From Sipunculus nudus (Eukaryota > Annelida > Sipuncula > Golfingiida > Sipunculidae): a stretch of DNA of 64,000 nucleotides. Positions 25,131 through 38,121 of the stretch are shown piece by piece. The notes under the pieces are model-generated. The model saw only the letters and a list, made by a program, of their open reading frames with translations, searched no databases and had not been told where the DNA came from. The stretch lies in the NCBI GenBank assembly GCA_026874595.1, contig CM049309.1:30009033-30073032 (forward strand), read 5' to 3'. The translations under genes were made by a program, and so were the position numbers. Numbering within the stretch: position 1 is the first letter of the stretch; each line of letters starts with the position of its first letter.

Positions 25131-25360
25131 TGAGTCAAGATTAAAGGCACTTCAGTTATTCCAATTCCCTGTTTTAAATGCCATAAGTAACTTAGCCTCA
25201 TTAGATACTTCTAATTTTGTCCATACAAATGTGTGAACAATTTTAGGTTTGACAAAGTTGATGTCAAGATATTCCTGGTGTGAGAAATGTTGTGCTTTGC
25301 CTGATCAAAATACAGTAATCAAATGTCATAAAACACATTATGCCCATAAAAAAACAGAAA
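25131..25360. other. Unassigned spacer between two D elements
   Basis: No gene, repeat unit or hairpin stands out. Confidence 0.3.
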
Positions 25361-28300
25361 ACAAGGCCTACAGGCCTATAATGCTTCAATGCTGGACCAT
25401 TACTTTTCAAGAACATGTGTAACATGAACAATGCAAGTACTAAACACTAAGAACAAGAAACAAGTAAACAAACATCATTGCTGCAATTCTGGCATGGGTG
25501 CACACAACACAAAAACTAGAATATGGGTAGTCAACAAGCGACTACGTTTATCCACCAAAATCAGAGTGGGAAAGGTGAAGTGAGGCCTGGATTGAGTGGC
25601 AAGGGGAAATAGCGTGAGGTGTGTTGCATAATAGCCTGGATGTCTGCAGCCGAAATGTGTATGTAGAGTGCGCCACCTACCACAAAATCCAGAAAGCTGT
25701 CCAAGATGTATAAACATGCAAAATCTTAGGCAGATAAGTCAAACCACTACAGAGATATGAGTGATTTAAGCCCACGGCAGACAAACAGACGGGCCCTGTG
25801 CAAAAATTGTGGCAGGTGGCACCACCAATTTTGTGTATGATTAAGAGCTATGTGAGATCTATACCCATGCAAAATTTCAGGGGGATATGTGAAACCAGTC
25901 CCGAGGTATAAACCTGAATGTCTACAGCGTATACATAAATGTGGTTGGCGCCACCTGCCACAAAATCCAGAAAGCTATCCAAGATGTATAAACCTGCAAA
26001 ATTTTAGGCAGATATGTCAAACCACTGCCGAGATATGAGTGATTTTATCCCACGGCAAACAAACAGACGGACGCTGTGCAAAAATGGTTGCAAGTGGCGC
26101 CACCAGTTTTGCATATGATAAAGAGCTATGGGAGATCTATACACATGAAAAAAAATTTTGGCCCAACTGGTCAAACGGTTCCCGAGATATGAGCTTGGAT
26201 GTCTGCAGCTTAAACATGAATGTAGGTGGTGCCACTTGTCATAAAATCAAAAAAGCTGTCCAGGATGTATACACATGCAAAATTTCAGGTGGATAAGTCA
26301 AACCAATGCAGAGATATGAGTATTTTTATCCCAAGGCAGATGAACAGATGGACGTTGTGCAAAAATAGTTGCAGGTGGCGCCACCATTTTTAGTGTATTT
26401 TATAAAGCTTTCCAAGGGCTACATTTGTGCAAAATCTTTAGCCTTATCTGTCAAACAGTTCCTGAGATATGTGGGTTTATGTGTGGAAACAGACGCACAA
26501 ATGGACGCTGGGCAGAGAGGAAAGGTCAGAGGTCAACCAAAAATGAGGGCGCAGCAGTTCACCTGTGACCGATCATAATTCCGAATTTTAAAAAATTCTG
26601 CCAAGTGGTTATGAAGGAGTTCTCCGGAAACCTATGTGGCGATGGCGGCAGCGTCGGCGTCCGACTGAAAACATAGTATCCGCAAAACCCTGTTTTGGCC
26701 GATACAATGATTGTAGCTGGCACCCACAGTCTTATATACAACGAAGAGATAGATACATATGCCCAATGTCAGACTGATATGTCAAACCCCTCCTGTGAAA
26801 TAAGCAGGGACATACACTGTGCAAAAATTATTGTAGGTTGAGCCACCAGTCTTGTGCACTATAAAGCTACCCGATATGTATAAACATGCCCAATTTTAGG
26901 CTGATGTATCAAATTCCTCTGTAGAAATAAACAGGCGCATACACTGCAAAAGTCAATGTAGGTGGCACCACCTGTCTTGTAAATGAGAATACCATCAAAG
27001 ACGCATAGACAGGTCAAAATATCAGTCCAATACACCAAAATTCCCTAGAGTTTGATGCACTGGGCTGACAAGGCTTAAGTGAGTAAGGCAGTTGGCCCCG
27101 AGTGACCTGTGACAAATTGCTGCTTCAAGCTACTGCACTGCTACTCTTGACCTGCACCTATCTATACTTAGTGAACTTTTGACCTGTACCTGGCTGCACT
27201 GAGTGAACTCGACCTGTTGCATAATCTGACACAGTTGGCAGTCTGCCAAAGCTATAAATAGATTCAGGCTGAACTTTGGTGCCAAAAATGATGCAGTGAG
27301 CAGTCTGCCAAAGCTATAAATAGAATCCAGCTACTGCACTGAGTGAACTCTTGACCTACACATGGCTGCACTTCTTCCAATCCTGGCACTGTGCCAAAAC
27401 TATTTATAGAGCTGACATCATCTTGGCTATTGGCCAACATCAAGGCACTGGCAATCTGCCAATGGTAAACCAAGTGCTGCCATCTGTACATAAAAAGTGG
27501 TCCCTACTTGAAATAACTTTGAAATTTATTTTCCCAATGCAAAATGCTTTTCAGCTGACTTTTTATAAAAAAAGAAATCAGGAATTTATGTAAAATTATT
27601 ATGGACGCATACTGAATGCAAAATTAAAATACAGGTATGATGTAAATAAATCAAATTTTTTTAAAAGCTTTTAAAAAAACCTTCTTGTTTATATTAACCA
27701 AAGATAACCTGAAATCTAAATGTCTGGTGGCATGATGTAATAGATAAACTGGTGCCAGGCTAGATGTAACAGCATCACACAGCTAACATATATGGAAAAA
27801 TGACTCTATTCAATCTCCATAATTCAGCCAAAAAGCATTCATGTGGAACCATTAATGACAATTATTATAAGAATTATTGTTGGGATTATTCTTGTAAAAT
27901 ATTTAACAAACTGGCTTCAGTGGCATCAGTCGAAAAACGTTTCGCAGGTTTATAACTCATATAGGAAGATACAGCAAACTGGCTAAGTTCAGCTTCCCGT
28001 AACTCAGCCAAAAAGCACTGAACCAAAACCATTTGAACAAACTTGAGTTCTCAACAGCTGAGGATAATTAATGTGTGAGATTTAAGAATTTGGCCCAGTG
28101 GTTTTTGAGAAGAAGATCTTTGTAGCCACTGAGCTAAAATGGGCTGTTATGGCATATGACTAAATTCAGCTTCCCATAACTTAGCCAAAAGTCACTGAAA
28201 AGAGAACATTTGTACAAATTTCAGAAAGCACTACCCTAGGATCATTTCTTTGCGATATTAAACATTTCGGCCATATGGTTTCAGAGAAGAAGTTTTTTGT

Positions 28301-28838
28301 AGCCCTCAGTGTGATACAGGCACTGATGACCCCGTACAAAAAAGGCCGATGCAGGTGGAGCCACCAATACCTCAATTTCAGATATGACCTATGTGACCAA
28401 CATTGGCATAAAATTTGGTGATGATAGCTCCAGCCGTTTCTGAGATTAAAATTTTAATATGCTTTTTTGCACAGTTAACAAAGTTCCACCTCCTGTAACT
28501 CGGCCAAAAATCTCCGAACTGGAACCATTCCAACAAACTTGAAAAAAATTGTTCCAGGGATCATTTCTGGAAATATTGGACAATTTGGCTGAACAATTTC
28601 GGAGAAGAAGATTTTAAAAGTTTTTTTAGCTTTTCCCCTATAAAATCTTAGAAAATGCAGTTAGAAAAAAATAAACAAAATCCGATATAGTTTTTTGGAT
28701 GACTGATTATTTGCGAAAAATTGGTGATGCTAGCTCCTGCCCTTTTTTAGATAGCTATGGTTAACGTAAAGATGATGCACGACGCATGACACACCACGGA
28801 CAACGCCGCACTATCGCATAAGCCCTCAGGTTCGCTAA
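25361..28838 (-). mobile_element. Family D element, both ends present, hosting intact Helitron A copy H5
   Basis: The 3' end (left) is ACAAGGCCTACAGGCC at 25361; the 5' end (right) is CATAAGCCCTCAGGTTCGC and TAAA to 28838, after ACGACGCATGACACACC. Without the nested Helitron the copy is about 2.3 kb. The block near 27000-27490 has repeated CACTGAGTGAACTCTTGACC words and the TTGGCAG-T-CTGCCAA palindrome (27235-27249) followed by CTATAAATAG. Confidence 0.78.
25516..26707 (-). mobile_element. Helitron-like family A, intact copy H5 (1192 bp)
   Basis: Minus-strand 5' end: TTGTATCGGCC pairing with GCGGATAC to form a terminal hairpin. 3' end: a hairpin (GTAGTCGCTTGTTGACTAC with one mismatch) followed by CCATATT and CTAG. 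The flanking sequence rejoins perfectly as CACAA-ACAAAAA|TGATTGTAGCTGG, matching uninterrupted D copies at 14430/14431 and 48275/48276, with no target-site duplication and insertion between A and T. Clean A|T insertion, 3' hairpin and CTAG are hallmark Helitron features; the 5' TT replaces the usual TC. No Rep/helicase is encoded. Confidence 0.85.
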
Positions 28839-28912
28839 AAATAGAAGTTTTCCTGAAAGTAATAAAACAAAGGACCCATGGGTCACGGCGCTTAGCTGTT
28901 ATATATGATAAA
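28839..28912 (+). mobile_element. Left terminus of a family E-type element
   Basis: AAAGGACCCATGGGTCAC (28869-28886) is the E-type end palindrome, followed by GCTTAGCTG. It is interrupted at 28913 by family B. The continuation on the far side of B was not resolved. Confidence 0.4.
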
Positions 28913-30777
28913 CTAGATGTGTCTGAACGACACGAATGCCCCCGCCTGGGGCAAATTAGAAACATTTGTTAAATTTTGTAAAATTTTTTAAGTTCAGGAG
29001 GTGTCGTATGGTCAAAAGTAGGTAAACAAGGGCAAAATGCAAACTCGATCTGTAATGCGTCATTATCAAGCAAACACACCAAAAATCGGGCCAGTATCTG
29101 CAGGCATTGTGAAAAAAAGTCCATACATGTGCATTTTTCATAAAAATTTCTGTCTTTCATGAAATTTTCTATGTTCAGGATCTGTCATATGGTCAAAAAT
29201 AGGTCAACTGGGATGAAACGCAAACTCGAATCTGTAAGTGGTCATTATGCGCCAACAGACCAAACATTAGGCCAGTATCTGTAAGCACTGCATTGCGAAA
29301 CCAGAATATTAGCAAAAGCTGATAATCAGTTATAAATTTAAATTGGCGAGGTATGTACCAACTTTCATAACAATCCACCAAATGCTTCCTGAGAAATAAG
29401 CTCCTAAGTTATTTCTATACTAAGTTCTGTGAACTTGAAAAGTAGGTCCAAATCACCCGTCTTTGAACTTGACCAAGATTATGTAAATATCATGCAATAG
29501 CACTGAAGAAATGAAGTTCCTGTGTTGAATACCTTTGGAGATATCCTGCACAAAAGGCCAAAAATTGAAATATCCTTCTGAGCTTCTGAGTGTTTTTGTA
29601 TAATCAGCTCTAAAACAAAGAAAAATAGGTCAAGGTCACCCATCTTTGCACTTCACCAAGATTTTGTTGATATACATCTTCACTGATGAAATAAAATTCC
29701 AACTGTGAATCCTTTTAGAGATATCCCGCTCACAAGGCCAAAATTGAAAAATCTGATAAAAATTGATTAAAAAATCAGAAATTGCAGGTGGCGTCACCAA
29801 AATTGTGCAGCACGTACAGACCATCAGTCCCAATGATCATTGTAAGTTTTGTGAAAATCCACACAATGGTTCCTGAGATATAAGCTTCTGAGTGTTTTTC
29901 TATCATCAGCTCTAAAATGTAGAAAAATGGGTCAAGGTCACCCATTTTCAAACCTGACCGAGATTTTATCGATATACATCTTCACTGATGAAATGAAATT
30001 CCAATGGTGAATCTTTTTAGAGATATCCCGCTCACAAAATAAAAGTTAACAGATGCGGGACGGACGGACGCCGGACAGACAGACGGACGGACAGACAGAC
30101 AGCTTGGGTGACGACAATAGCCCATCAGCCTATGAGCTGAGGGCTAAAAACGGCTGTACATGTACATTTGTCATGAAAATTTATATTTTTTTCAGGAAAT
30201 TTTCTATGTTTAGGAGCCGTAAAACAATCAAAAGTAGGTTAACCGGGACGAAACGCGAACTCGATCTGTAACTGGTCTTTATCAACCCACACACCAAAAA
30301 TCAGGGCGGTACCTGCAGGCATGGCGGAAAAAAGTCTGTTCATGTGTATTTGGCATGAAAATTTATATTTTTCATGAAATTTTCTATGTTCAGGAGCCGT
30401 AAAACGGTCAAAAAGAGGTCAACTGAGATGAAACGCGAACTTGATCGGTAAATGGTCAATATCCGCCCACACACTAAAAATCAGGCTAATATCTGTAGGC
30501 ATTGCGAAAAAAGTCCGTACATGTGATTTGTCATGAAAATTTATATTTTTCATGAAATTTTCTAGGTTCAGGAGCCGTAAAACGGTCAAAAGTTAGTCAA
30601 CCGGGACGAAACGCGAACTCTATCTGTAACTGATCATTATCTGCTCACATACCAAAAATCAGGTCAATATCTGTAGGCATTGCGAAAAAAAGTCTGTACA
30701 ACTGTTTGATTTCGAAATGACGGAAGGACAGACATGGGTAAAACTATATGCCCCAGCCACTTTGTGGCGGGGGCATA
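28913..30777 (-). mobile_element. Helitron-like family B (1.87 kb) with internal 180-bp and 170-bp repeats
   Basis: Minus-strand 3' end: hairpin GTGTC-GTTCA-GACAC, then AT and CTAG (28916-28913), followed by T. 5' end: hairpin with arms TATGCCCC and GGGGCATA and inner arms GCCAC and GTGGC (30747-30777). The interior has an approximately 180-bp repeat (TTCAGGA-CTGT or GGAGCCGTAAAAC at about 28990, 29172, 30207, 30389, 30568) flanking a second repeat (CTGATGAAAT, GAGATATCCCGCTCACAA at about 29540, 29720, 30010), and a GACGG microsatellite at 30058-30105. One degenerate GGTGGCGTCACC lies near 29787. No coding region. Confidence 0.75.
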
Positions 30778-31829
30778 AAATATGATTTGGGAATGAGGCA
30801 CATGCTGGTTTTGTGTGGTAATAAATATAAGCTTTATAATGAGTTGTTGGTATTTAGCTTATGTATGATTTTGATAGTATCTTTAGAGACAGGGAAGAGG
30901 ATTGATTTCATCGATTTTATTAACAAATGGAGTGCTATTGTCACACAGATTTCGACTTGGCCATATAACTTATAAGCAGCACATATAATAAAAGAGTTTA
31001 ACTATTTATTAAAATTTAATAACAAATATTGTGCCAATATAATTTTTATTTAAAAAAATAATAAGAAAATTGTATGATTTTTTAAAATAAAATATAACTG
31101 AAATGATTATTAAAATAATATTATAGAATATATTCATGAATGCATTCATGAATATATTTTGAAAGTATCTGCACTGGTATTAAAATACTTTCATTTTTAC
31201 CTGAATTCCCATTCTTATGCAATAAATTTTTTTAATGCAGTACATACTCATATTCGTATTCAAATACATTTGCAAAGCATTCGCACCATGTCTAGTATTT
31301 ATTCAGTTTTAGCCAAACAATGATGTTGAGAATCCAGAATATACAAAATTCACAAATTTAAATAATGATCATAAGTACCTGTTTTTATGGCTTTTATTTA
31401 TATTAAGAAAAATAAATGTAATATATTCACTTTGGACTTCTTTCACATCAATCTACACACTAGACACAGTAGGAATCTAGATTAATATTATCAACTGCAT
31501 CTTTGTCTATCATTAATTTCCTTCATATGAACCCTAATGATTAGTAATTAATAATATGATATATTTTTTTATCATTAAAATTGAACTGAAAAATACCATA
31601 GGTGACTGCATGGTGTTATTTGGAATAACATTGACATTGACATTTTATCCATCCATACAAGATTCTTACATCATCAGTAACTCAAGTTAATTTCTTGTTA
31701 CTCATCAACTAACAAATTCCTTTTCTATTAATTTTTCTTTAATTTGTTATTAAAAACCAATAAAAATTTATTAATTTATCTTTTATTATTATGTTGTTTT
31801 TCAAAACAACTACTAGATGAGTTGGGTTG
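30778..31829. other. AT-rich unassigned sequence
   Basis: About 1 kb of very AT-rich sequence with short direct repeats such as TGAATATATT-like words near 31130-31160. A 75-codon frame near 30748-30975 overlaps the end of family B and has no recognisable motif. I see no gene. Confidence 0.4.
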
Positions 31830-33172
31830 GACACCTGGATCAACTGTGGCTGGGCATTAACTGCCTGGCTGCCCCAGTGTATGCCTCGCCTCAAGCGTGC
31901 ATAATTTGCTAAAGGTCGACAAGGTCAACATACAGGTGACTGAAGAGGGGCTGGGTAGAGCCTGGATCTGACATGGTATCATAAAAACATTAATAAAAGC
32001 TACATTTTTTTGCCAATTTCTTTCAGCTTTCTAAACTACAAAGCTGAAATCCTTATGTGTGCAGGATATGAAAATTATATCAACAGTGCTCTCAGGAAAC
32101 AAACGTGCTATGGTCAAAGTTGGGCAAAATATAAGGTACTAATTTTATACTTATACTAAAACATTATAAAATTTGAAAAATTCAGAACTTATTTTGGGTA
32201 TTCAATTGAATCTTGATTAAATAATGTTAGTTACATCCCTGACAAAAAACCTATAGCTTCGGCAATCCTCTTGTTAAGGGAGTAAATATATTTCTTGATT
32301 TTTTAAAATGTGCATTATGTTTGGGCCCATAACTTAAAACAATTACGCGATACTGACATCATTTCTGGCATGTGCATGGCGAATGTACAGAAAAATATGT
32401 ATATTATATATGATCAATTTAGTCAGATCAGTGGTTTTGATATAAGGCAGTCTTAAAATGTAACAATGGGTTTTTAATGGAAAAATGAAGTTTTTCATTA
32501 ATATCTCGAAGGAATTAAGTCCTAGTGACCAAATTCTTGGCATGGTAGGGGATTTTGGAGACATCTAACTGTATGCCAAATTTAAGGAACTTAGAGCTGA
32601 AGCTGGGAAGCTGAGCTCTAGCAAACTGCATAACACTAGCTTGATGTAAACAATATGTGACATGGTGCTTGAAAACTTGAATAAAATCTACAGTTTTTGA
32701 TCAACTGGTTTCAAATTTTTGGTGTTAATAGTTGAAATGCTAACAGAAACATGCTTTGAAAATTAAATCCACAGCAGTTACAGGAAAAAAATGTGCCATG
32801 GTCAAATTTGGGCAAAATTTAAGGTACCAATTTTTTATTTTTGCTAATATTTTATAAAATTTAAAAGATTTTGATCTAATTTTGGGTATACAATATAATT
32901 GTGATTAATAAAATTTATATTACTGGAAAAACGTGCTTAGCTTTAACAAGTTTTGTGTTAAGTGATCTTTCCTGATTATTTACAAAATGCATTATGTTTG
33001 GGCCCATAACTTTTTTAAAGTATATAATACAGACCTAATTTCTGGCATATACATAGGAACTATATAGAGGATTATTTACGGTAATTATGAGGAAAAACAG
33101 ATGAATGGTTTTGATATTAGGCAGTCCTGAAGTGTGAAAATAAGATGACTTATAGTCACCTGAGCTAAAAAT
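31830..33172 (-). mobile_element. Family E-like sequence, two diverged segments
   Basis: E words (GTGCCATGGTCAAATTTGGGC, TTATGTTTGGGCCCATAAC, TTAGGCAGTC) occur twice, near 32110-32460 and 32790-33125, in the same orientation, so this is either an internal duplication or two copies. It ends GATGACTTATAGTCACCTGA and GCTAAAAA near 33140-33168. The left terminus was not identified. Confidence 0.55.
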
Positions 33173-33369
33173 TGGAAGTACTCCAAAAATAGGAAAAAAT
33201 AGAAACTTGATGCCCTGTAATATGTATGGTCACTATATGGCCCATCACTTTAGAAAATTATAAGTGTCTGTTGGCCGGTCTGTTGGCAGGGCATAAATTG
33301 TAACTGCTAATCCTAACTTATACTTAACTTGTAACTGAATATCTTGGTAGGTTAATAAATATATGGTCA

Positions 33370-33402
33370 CTATATGGTCCATCGATCAGATGGACCATAT
33401 AG
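33370..33402. repeat. Perfect 14-bp inverted repeat with 5-base loop
   Basis: CTATATGGTCCATC (33370-33383) and GATGGACCATATAG (33389-33402) pair perfectly around GATCA. The word TCACTATATGG-CCATC also occurs near 33230, so a local duplication preceded the palindrome. Confidence 0.9.
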
Positions 33403-33697
33403 TTTGAAAAAATGCTAGGAAAATGTCAGATAAGTAATATAGTTATATGGAAATGACCCAGAAAAGTAACAAATTTAACTGAAATCTACACTAATAGCAA
33501 TTCCAGCGCCTTTGGTCGTAGGACAGAGCGGGGTTGTAGATCTTCAAATTTTCAAAGACTTGCCATCAGATGATACACAATAAAACAGATGGTTTACATC
33601 ATATAAATTTATTAAAATTGAGTTCATTTCAGAACACCATACGGGCATCATTCCTGGTGGATTTTCTCAGGATTAATATATCTGACTAAATAGATCT

Positions 33698-33855
33698 AAG
33701 ATTATCCTGTATACTTATATGATCAATTTAAGATTATCCTGTATACTTATATGATCAATTTAAGATTATCCTGTATACTTATATGATTAATTTAAGATTA
33801 TCCTGTATACTCATATGATCAATTTAAGATTATCCTGTATACTTATATGATCAAT
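33698..33855. repeat. 32-bp minisatellite, five units
   Basis: Units starting AAGATTATCCTGTATACT begin at 33698, 33730, 33762, 33794 and 33826, with one- or two-base differences. Each contains TGATCAA, a short palindrome. Confidence 0.95.
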
Positions 33856-36028
33856 GTTCTGTATAGAAGAAGCAGACTACCCACATAAGTAAACCCTACA
33901 CACCTTGATGTCTGAGTACAGTCAGAATCAGCCTTATCGTGGCTATAGCTATAATGAATGAATGTCCTAAACAGAACATGCCAGGACTTTTACAACTACT
34001 ATGTTAACCAAAAGTCCCCATCTATTTGAAGACTATTGTTATTAATCACAAACTATTAGTATATCCTGAGGTATACCTGGTATGTTATCTTCAGCAGATA
34101 TAATAAAGGCACGAATTGCATTATTCACTAGAAATGTTTCAGTACAGTGATTCACATCTGTTTGTGACATTTCTCAGGAAATGTTCTGTTTATGTACAAT
34201 TTAAATTGTGTATACAAATGCACTAACCACACCAAATGTTGGACACACCATGAAGCCTTGCCTGAGATTTCTCATAATGGAGTTTATAACAACAGTTAGG
34301 ATGGCTTCTGTTCACCAGACCATTACTATGCCATACAAATTTGTTCCATTACTTTTTTGCAGCAGTGGAGTTGCAAGCATAAATAAACCTCTAGAATCCC
34401 CAGGTTTGTGGATAAAATAATTGTACAACCATGAATACTGGCCTGTGTCAATACCACAGGAGAAATGTAGTCACAACCGATAACAAAATGCATAAACTGA
34501 ACTTTATTGTTCAGTCTTGCAATGTTTTCAAAATATATATTTTTCATATATCTAGTCTTCTAAAAAACCTATACCAAATACTGCTACCATAAATTTGACA
34601 GCCAAAAACTAAAACTGTTTACAACTAAATCTTGCCCAGCCTTTCACACAGGCCTACCATCAGCCTCCAGTGCTGACCAGAAGGCCTGTTTGTAATTAAT
34701 GTATAACTCTACATCATCATTTGTAAACCTGTCTTGGGGTTTTTAACCAAGAAACATTATAACCAAGTATGTTGACTGCAAAAATATGAAATATGGACTA
34801 TTTGTATTTATTTTTTATCTATGTTAATCTACCATCCTACAAATGTAAATATACAGAGCTTTCTTAATCTGTAATTCTTGAGCAAATGTATCTAAAATAC
34901 AAAAAATACAATGTCTTTACTGTGATAGTTAACATCCTAACCACAGGTATAATATGACACCAAAAAAAAGTACATAAAATTGTTTAGTAAACAGTGAAAG
35001 ATATTTATCACAATGATACAGCTCTATTAATAATCAAATTCTCCATGATTAAGTGAAATGAAAGTCAATCATCTTGCACTTTGCATGATTTTCCTTACTG
35101 AAAAGATAAAGCTTAATGCCTACTTAATTAATTAATGCCTACTCTAATATTTCTACATACAGCACTGCTAGTGCTACATATTTCATTGACAACAGACAAA
35201 TGATATACCACAGTGTGCCATCATGCATAAACAAAATTAGGAAACATGAGACACTAACAAATGGAATGGTAAACGGTATAACAAGTTGTTACCTGAAGCT
35301 TTTTACAGAATTATGCTGAAAAATGTGAAAACACAAAATCTATTCTACAAACATCAGGAAACCTGTTTCAGATCACAGTGATAGTGCTTTTATGGTTAAA
35401 CATCTAAAATATCTTTGTAGTAACAAATCCAAACACAGATGAAATAGATAATACTAGGCCTATGGTCTGACATAATATATATTTCTCTATTTATCATTCC
35501 ATCTTATCCCGCCAGGCATGTTTTTTTCCTGACACAATAATGCATGTTTTCAACATTTCATTTTTATGTGATCACTGGTTTCAAGTTCCCCATCTGCACA
35601 AATAATAATTCACACAGAGAGTAAAATGTGCAAGTAAATATTTACATGTAACATTTTATTTACACAAGTAGGGCAAAGAAAGAACATGTGTGTCAGGGAT
35701 TAAGAGAAGTAAATTGTGCTCAGTAAAAAGAAGCCACACCAAAGTAACATGTTGGCATTGTGGTACACAATACTGCTGGCACACGTCATGATGTAGCATT
35801 TTTCTGATTTACTACACAGTCCTGTTCTATATATTTTTGTGCCAATGACTAAGAGTTTACATGCTTTATTTTTTATTCAAAATATATAACAAATGAATCT
35901 AACTTTACCTACATTATTATATATATCATATATATCATGATTCTGTACATACAACCTCTATATTGCACAAGACCATTCTGAGTTTATCTGAGCTTATTTG
36001 ACTGTTATTCAGCACCAAATGTTTGATT

Positions 36029-36796
36029 ACAACAAGGGATCCATGGATCATGACACTCAGCTGATTAGCATGACATGCTAGGTTAACATTCACAACAGGA
36101 ATTTTATCACCTGAAAACAAAATTGAGATTAATTTCAGATATGATCTTGACCTTTGATCTTCTGACACAAAAGTTGACAGGGATCTTCCTTTGGCTATTC
36201 TATACAGGTTGTACAAGAGAACTACCTGGGGGAGCTTGGTGGAAACAACTTGTGTCAAACTTGAGGGACACATATGCAATACTCCAAACTTTTCATTTTC
36301 ACAAAAGATTTACATTTTGGCTGGTTTGACCTTGTAGATCAATGTCATGCTCACCGGTGTCTGACCTTTTACAAAACAGTTATCAAATTTGAGGGGAAAA
36401 TCTTCAGTATTTTAAGTAATTGTTCTTGATTTCCATATATTTGACCTTGAAAGGTCTCCTGTTTTCAAACTCCTCTAATTTAAAACAACTGGTAGGTCAA
36501 TTGTGAAGAAAAAAAATGTAGTGCTTCAAAGTTATAATGGCAATAATAATCCTTAAAGTCGACTGATTCAACCTTGAAGATCAAGATCAAGGTCATGAGA
36601 ACATGGTGGAAACAACTCATGTGTAAAATTGAAGAAGAAATGTGCAGTCATTATAAACCAGAATCACCAGTTTTGAACCCATTTGAGAACATGACAGAAA
36701 CAACAGGTATGTCAAATTTGAAAAACAAATATACAGTAGTTCAAAAGATTGCAGGTTTTAGATGAAAACTTTGGCTTAAAATATGTAAATAATATT

Positions 36797-36828
<32 letters not shown>

Positions 36829-36829
36829 A

Positions 36830-36883
<54 letters not shown>

Positions 36884-37290
36884 CGGCCATATGAAAAATT
36901 GTAGGTTTAGGATGAAAACTTTTCCTAAAAATGCATCCATGAGCTTTTGCAAGAAGTGGAGGCCCTGCAGTCTTGACCTTTGACACTGTGACCTCAAAAT
37001 CAATAATGTCCTATCTGTTGGTAGGTAAGCCATATGTGAAAGATTGAAGGTTTTGGTCAAATCATTTAAAAATGTGTCCACAAGGAAGTATAACGGGAGG
37101 ATGGAAGGAAGGACTGACACGTTAACACAGACTAGAATTCTGCTGTATTGACCTTGCAGATCAAGCTCCCAGGATGTAAAGGTAAAACTTTCAAGGTCCA
37201 ACAGTTATGATTGGTGCCCTGTTTAACCGAAGGCTGGATTAGCGGTCGGCGGCTAGACAAACATGACTTACAGTCAGCTGAATTTTGAAA
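36029..37290 (-). mobile_element. Family E/F-type element, diverged
   Basis: The left end is ACAAGGGATCCATGGATC with CACTCAGCTGA, the right end ACTTACAGTCAGCTGA. The interior shows degenerate repeats of TGGTGGAAACAACT and ACCTTGAAGATCAAG words. A 114-codon open frame at 35935-36279 on the minus strand overlaps the terminal repeat and shows no domain. Confidence 0.5.
36796..36879. repeat. Compound (TC)n(TA)n microsatellite
   Basis: About ten TC units are followed by interrupted TA units ending at ACACAGCGG. This explains the Tyr-Ile repeats in overlapping open frames. Confidence 0.97.
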
Positions 37291-38121
37291 AAATAATGCC
37301 TTGACAATATACCCGTATTAGATATGTATTACCATATTGCTGTACAATATCTTAGTGTGGGCAAATATGGACTGGGAAAAGTTATGGACTTCAGAAAATG
37401 TAGACGAGAAAATGTATATGAAAATGTATATGAGAGGGAAGGGGCTGAGTGTTCTCTATCCCCTCCCGACAACCACCCCAATCTGCTTCAGAAATTGGCC
37501 GTAATGTTTGGAAAACTTGACTGAACACATTTTCCAATTTGGTTAATTAAAACCACAAAGATCATCTTTAAGGAGGCTTAATCCCAAGTGTCCTGAAGCA
37601 AAACAATGTATATCCCTGACCAAGAAAATAACTGTTTTGCCATATTCTGTTCGTTAAATAAGGAAAATCCCGCCAAATGTTTCATTGAGGCTACATTACC
37701 AGCAATACATGAGTAATACATCTTGGGAAGGTTTGATTCTAAACCCAACTGACACATCGGTGGTGCTTCAAGAATTACATATTATATATCCTGTTTTGTG
37801 CAACAAAGAACATGTGACCCATTTTTCATGACACTAAGCTTACTTTTATGCTTATGGTGTAACCTTGTTAGATATACAAATGAGTCTGTGTGGTGGAAAG
37901 GCTTTCTTTGTCAAGAAACAAAATATCCTTTGAGCTTACAAAGTTACATGCTTAACTGTGAAGCTGGAAAATATGTTTTGCCATTACCTGTATGAATATA
38001 TTATAGTCTGAAACTTAAACGGTTTTCATTTGTGCTTGCTTCAAGGATATCTTCATGGACATAAGACTAAGGGTCATCTCTATGGTTTGGATAATTTTTA
38101 TCAATCTCAGCTAAAATTTAA
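37291..38121. other. Unassigned sequence
   Basis: No exon with consistent splice sites or recognisable product was found. Open frames of 60-70 codons occur by chance. Confidence 0.35.

Larger units (their letters stand above)
33173..36028. other. AT-rich, mostly non-repetitive stretch without a recognised gene
   Basis: It contains the 33370-33402 hairpin and the 33698-33855 minisatellite. The remainder shows no convincing exon: frames are short, lack splice-consistent continuation and resemble no family I know. This could be ordinary intergenic DNA. Confidence 0.4.

Noticed and set aside
35935-36279. 114-codon open frame on the minus strand
   Set aside because: It overlaps an E/F-type terminus and repeat-derived words; no family resemblance.
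36776-37201. 141-codon open frame with Tyr-Ile repeats
   Set aside because: The repeats are translation of the TA/TC microsatellite, and the rest shows no motif.
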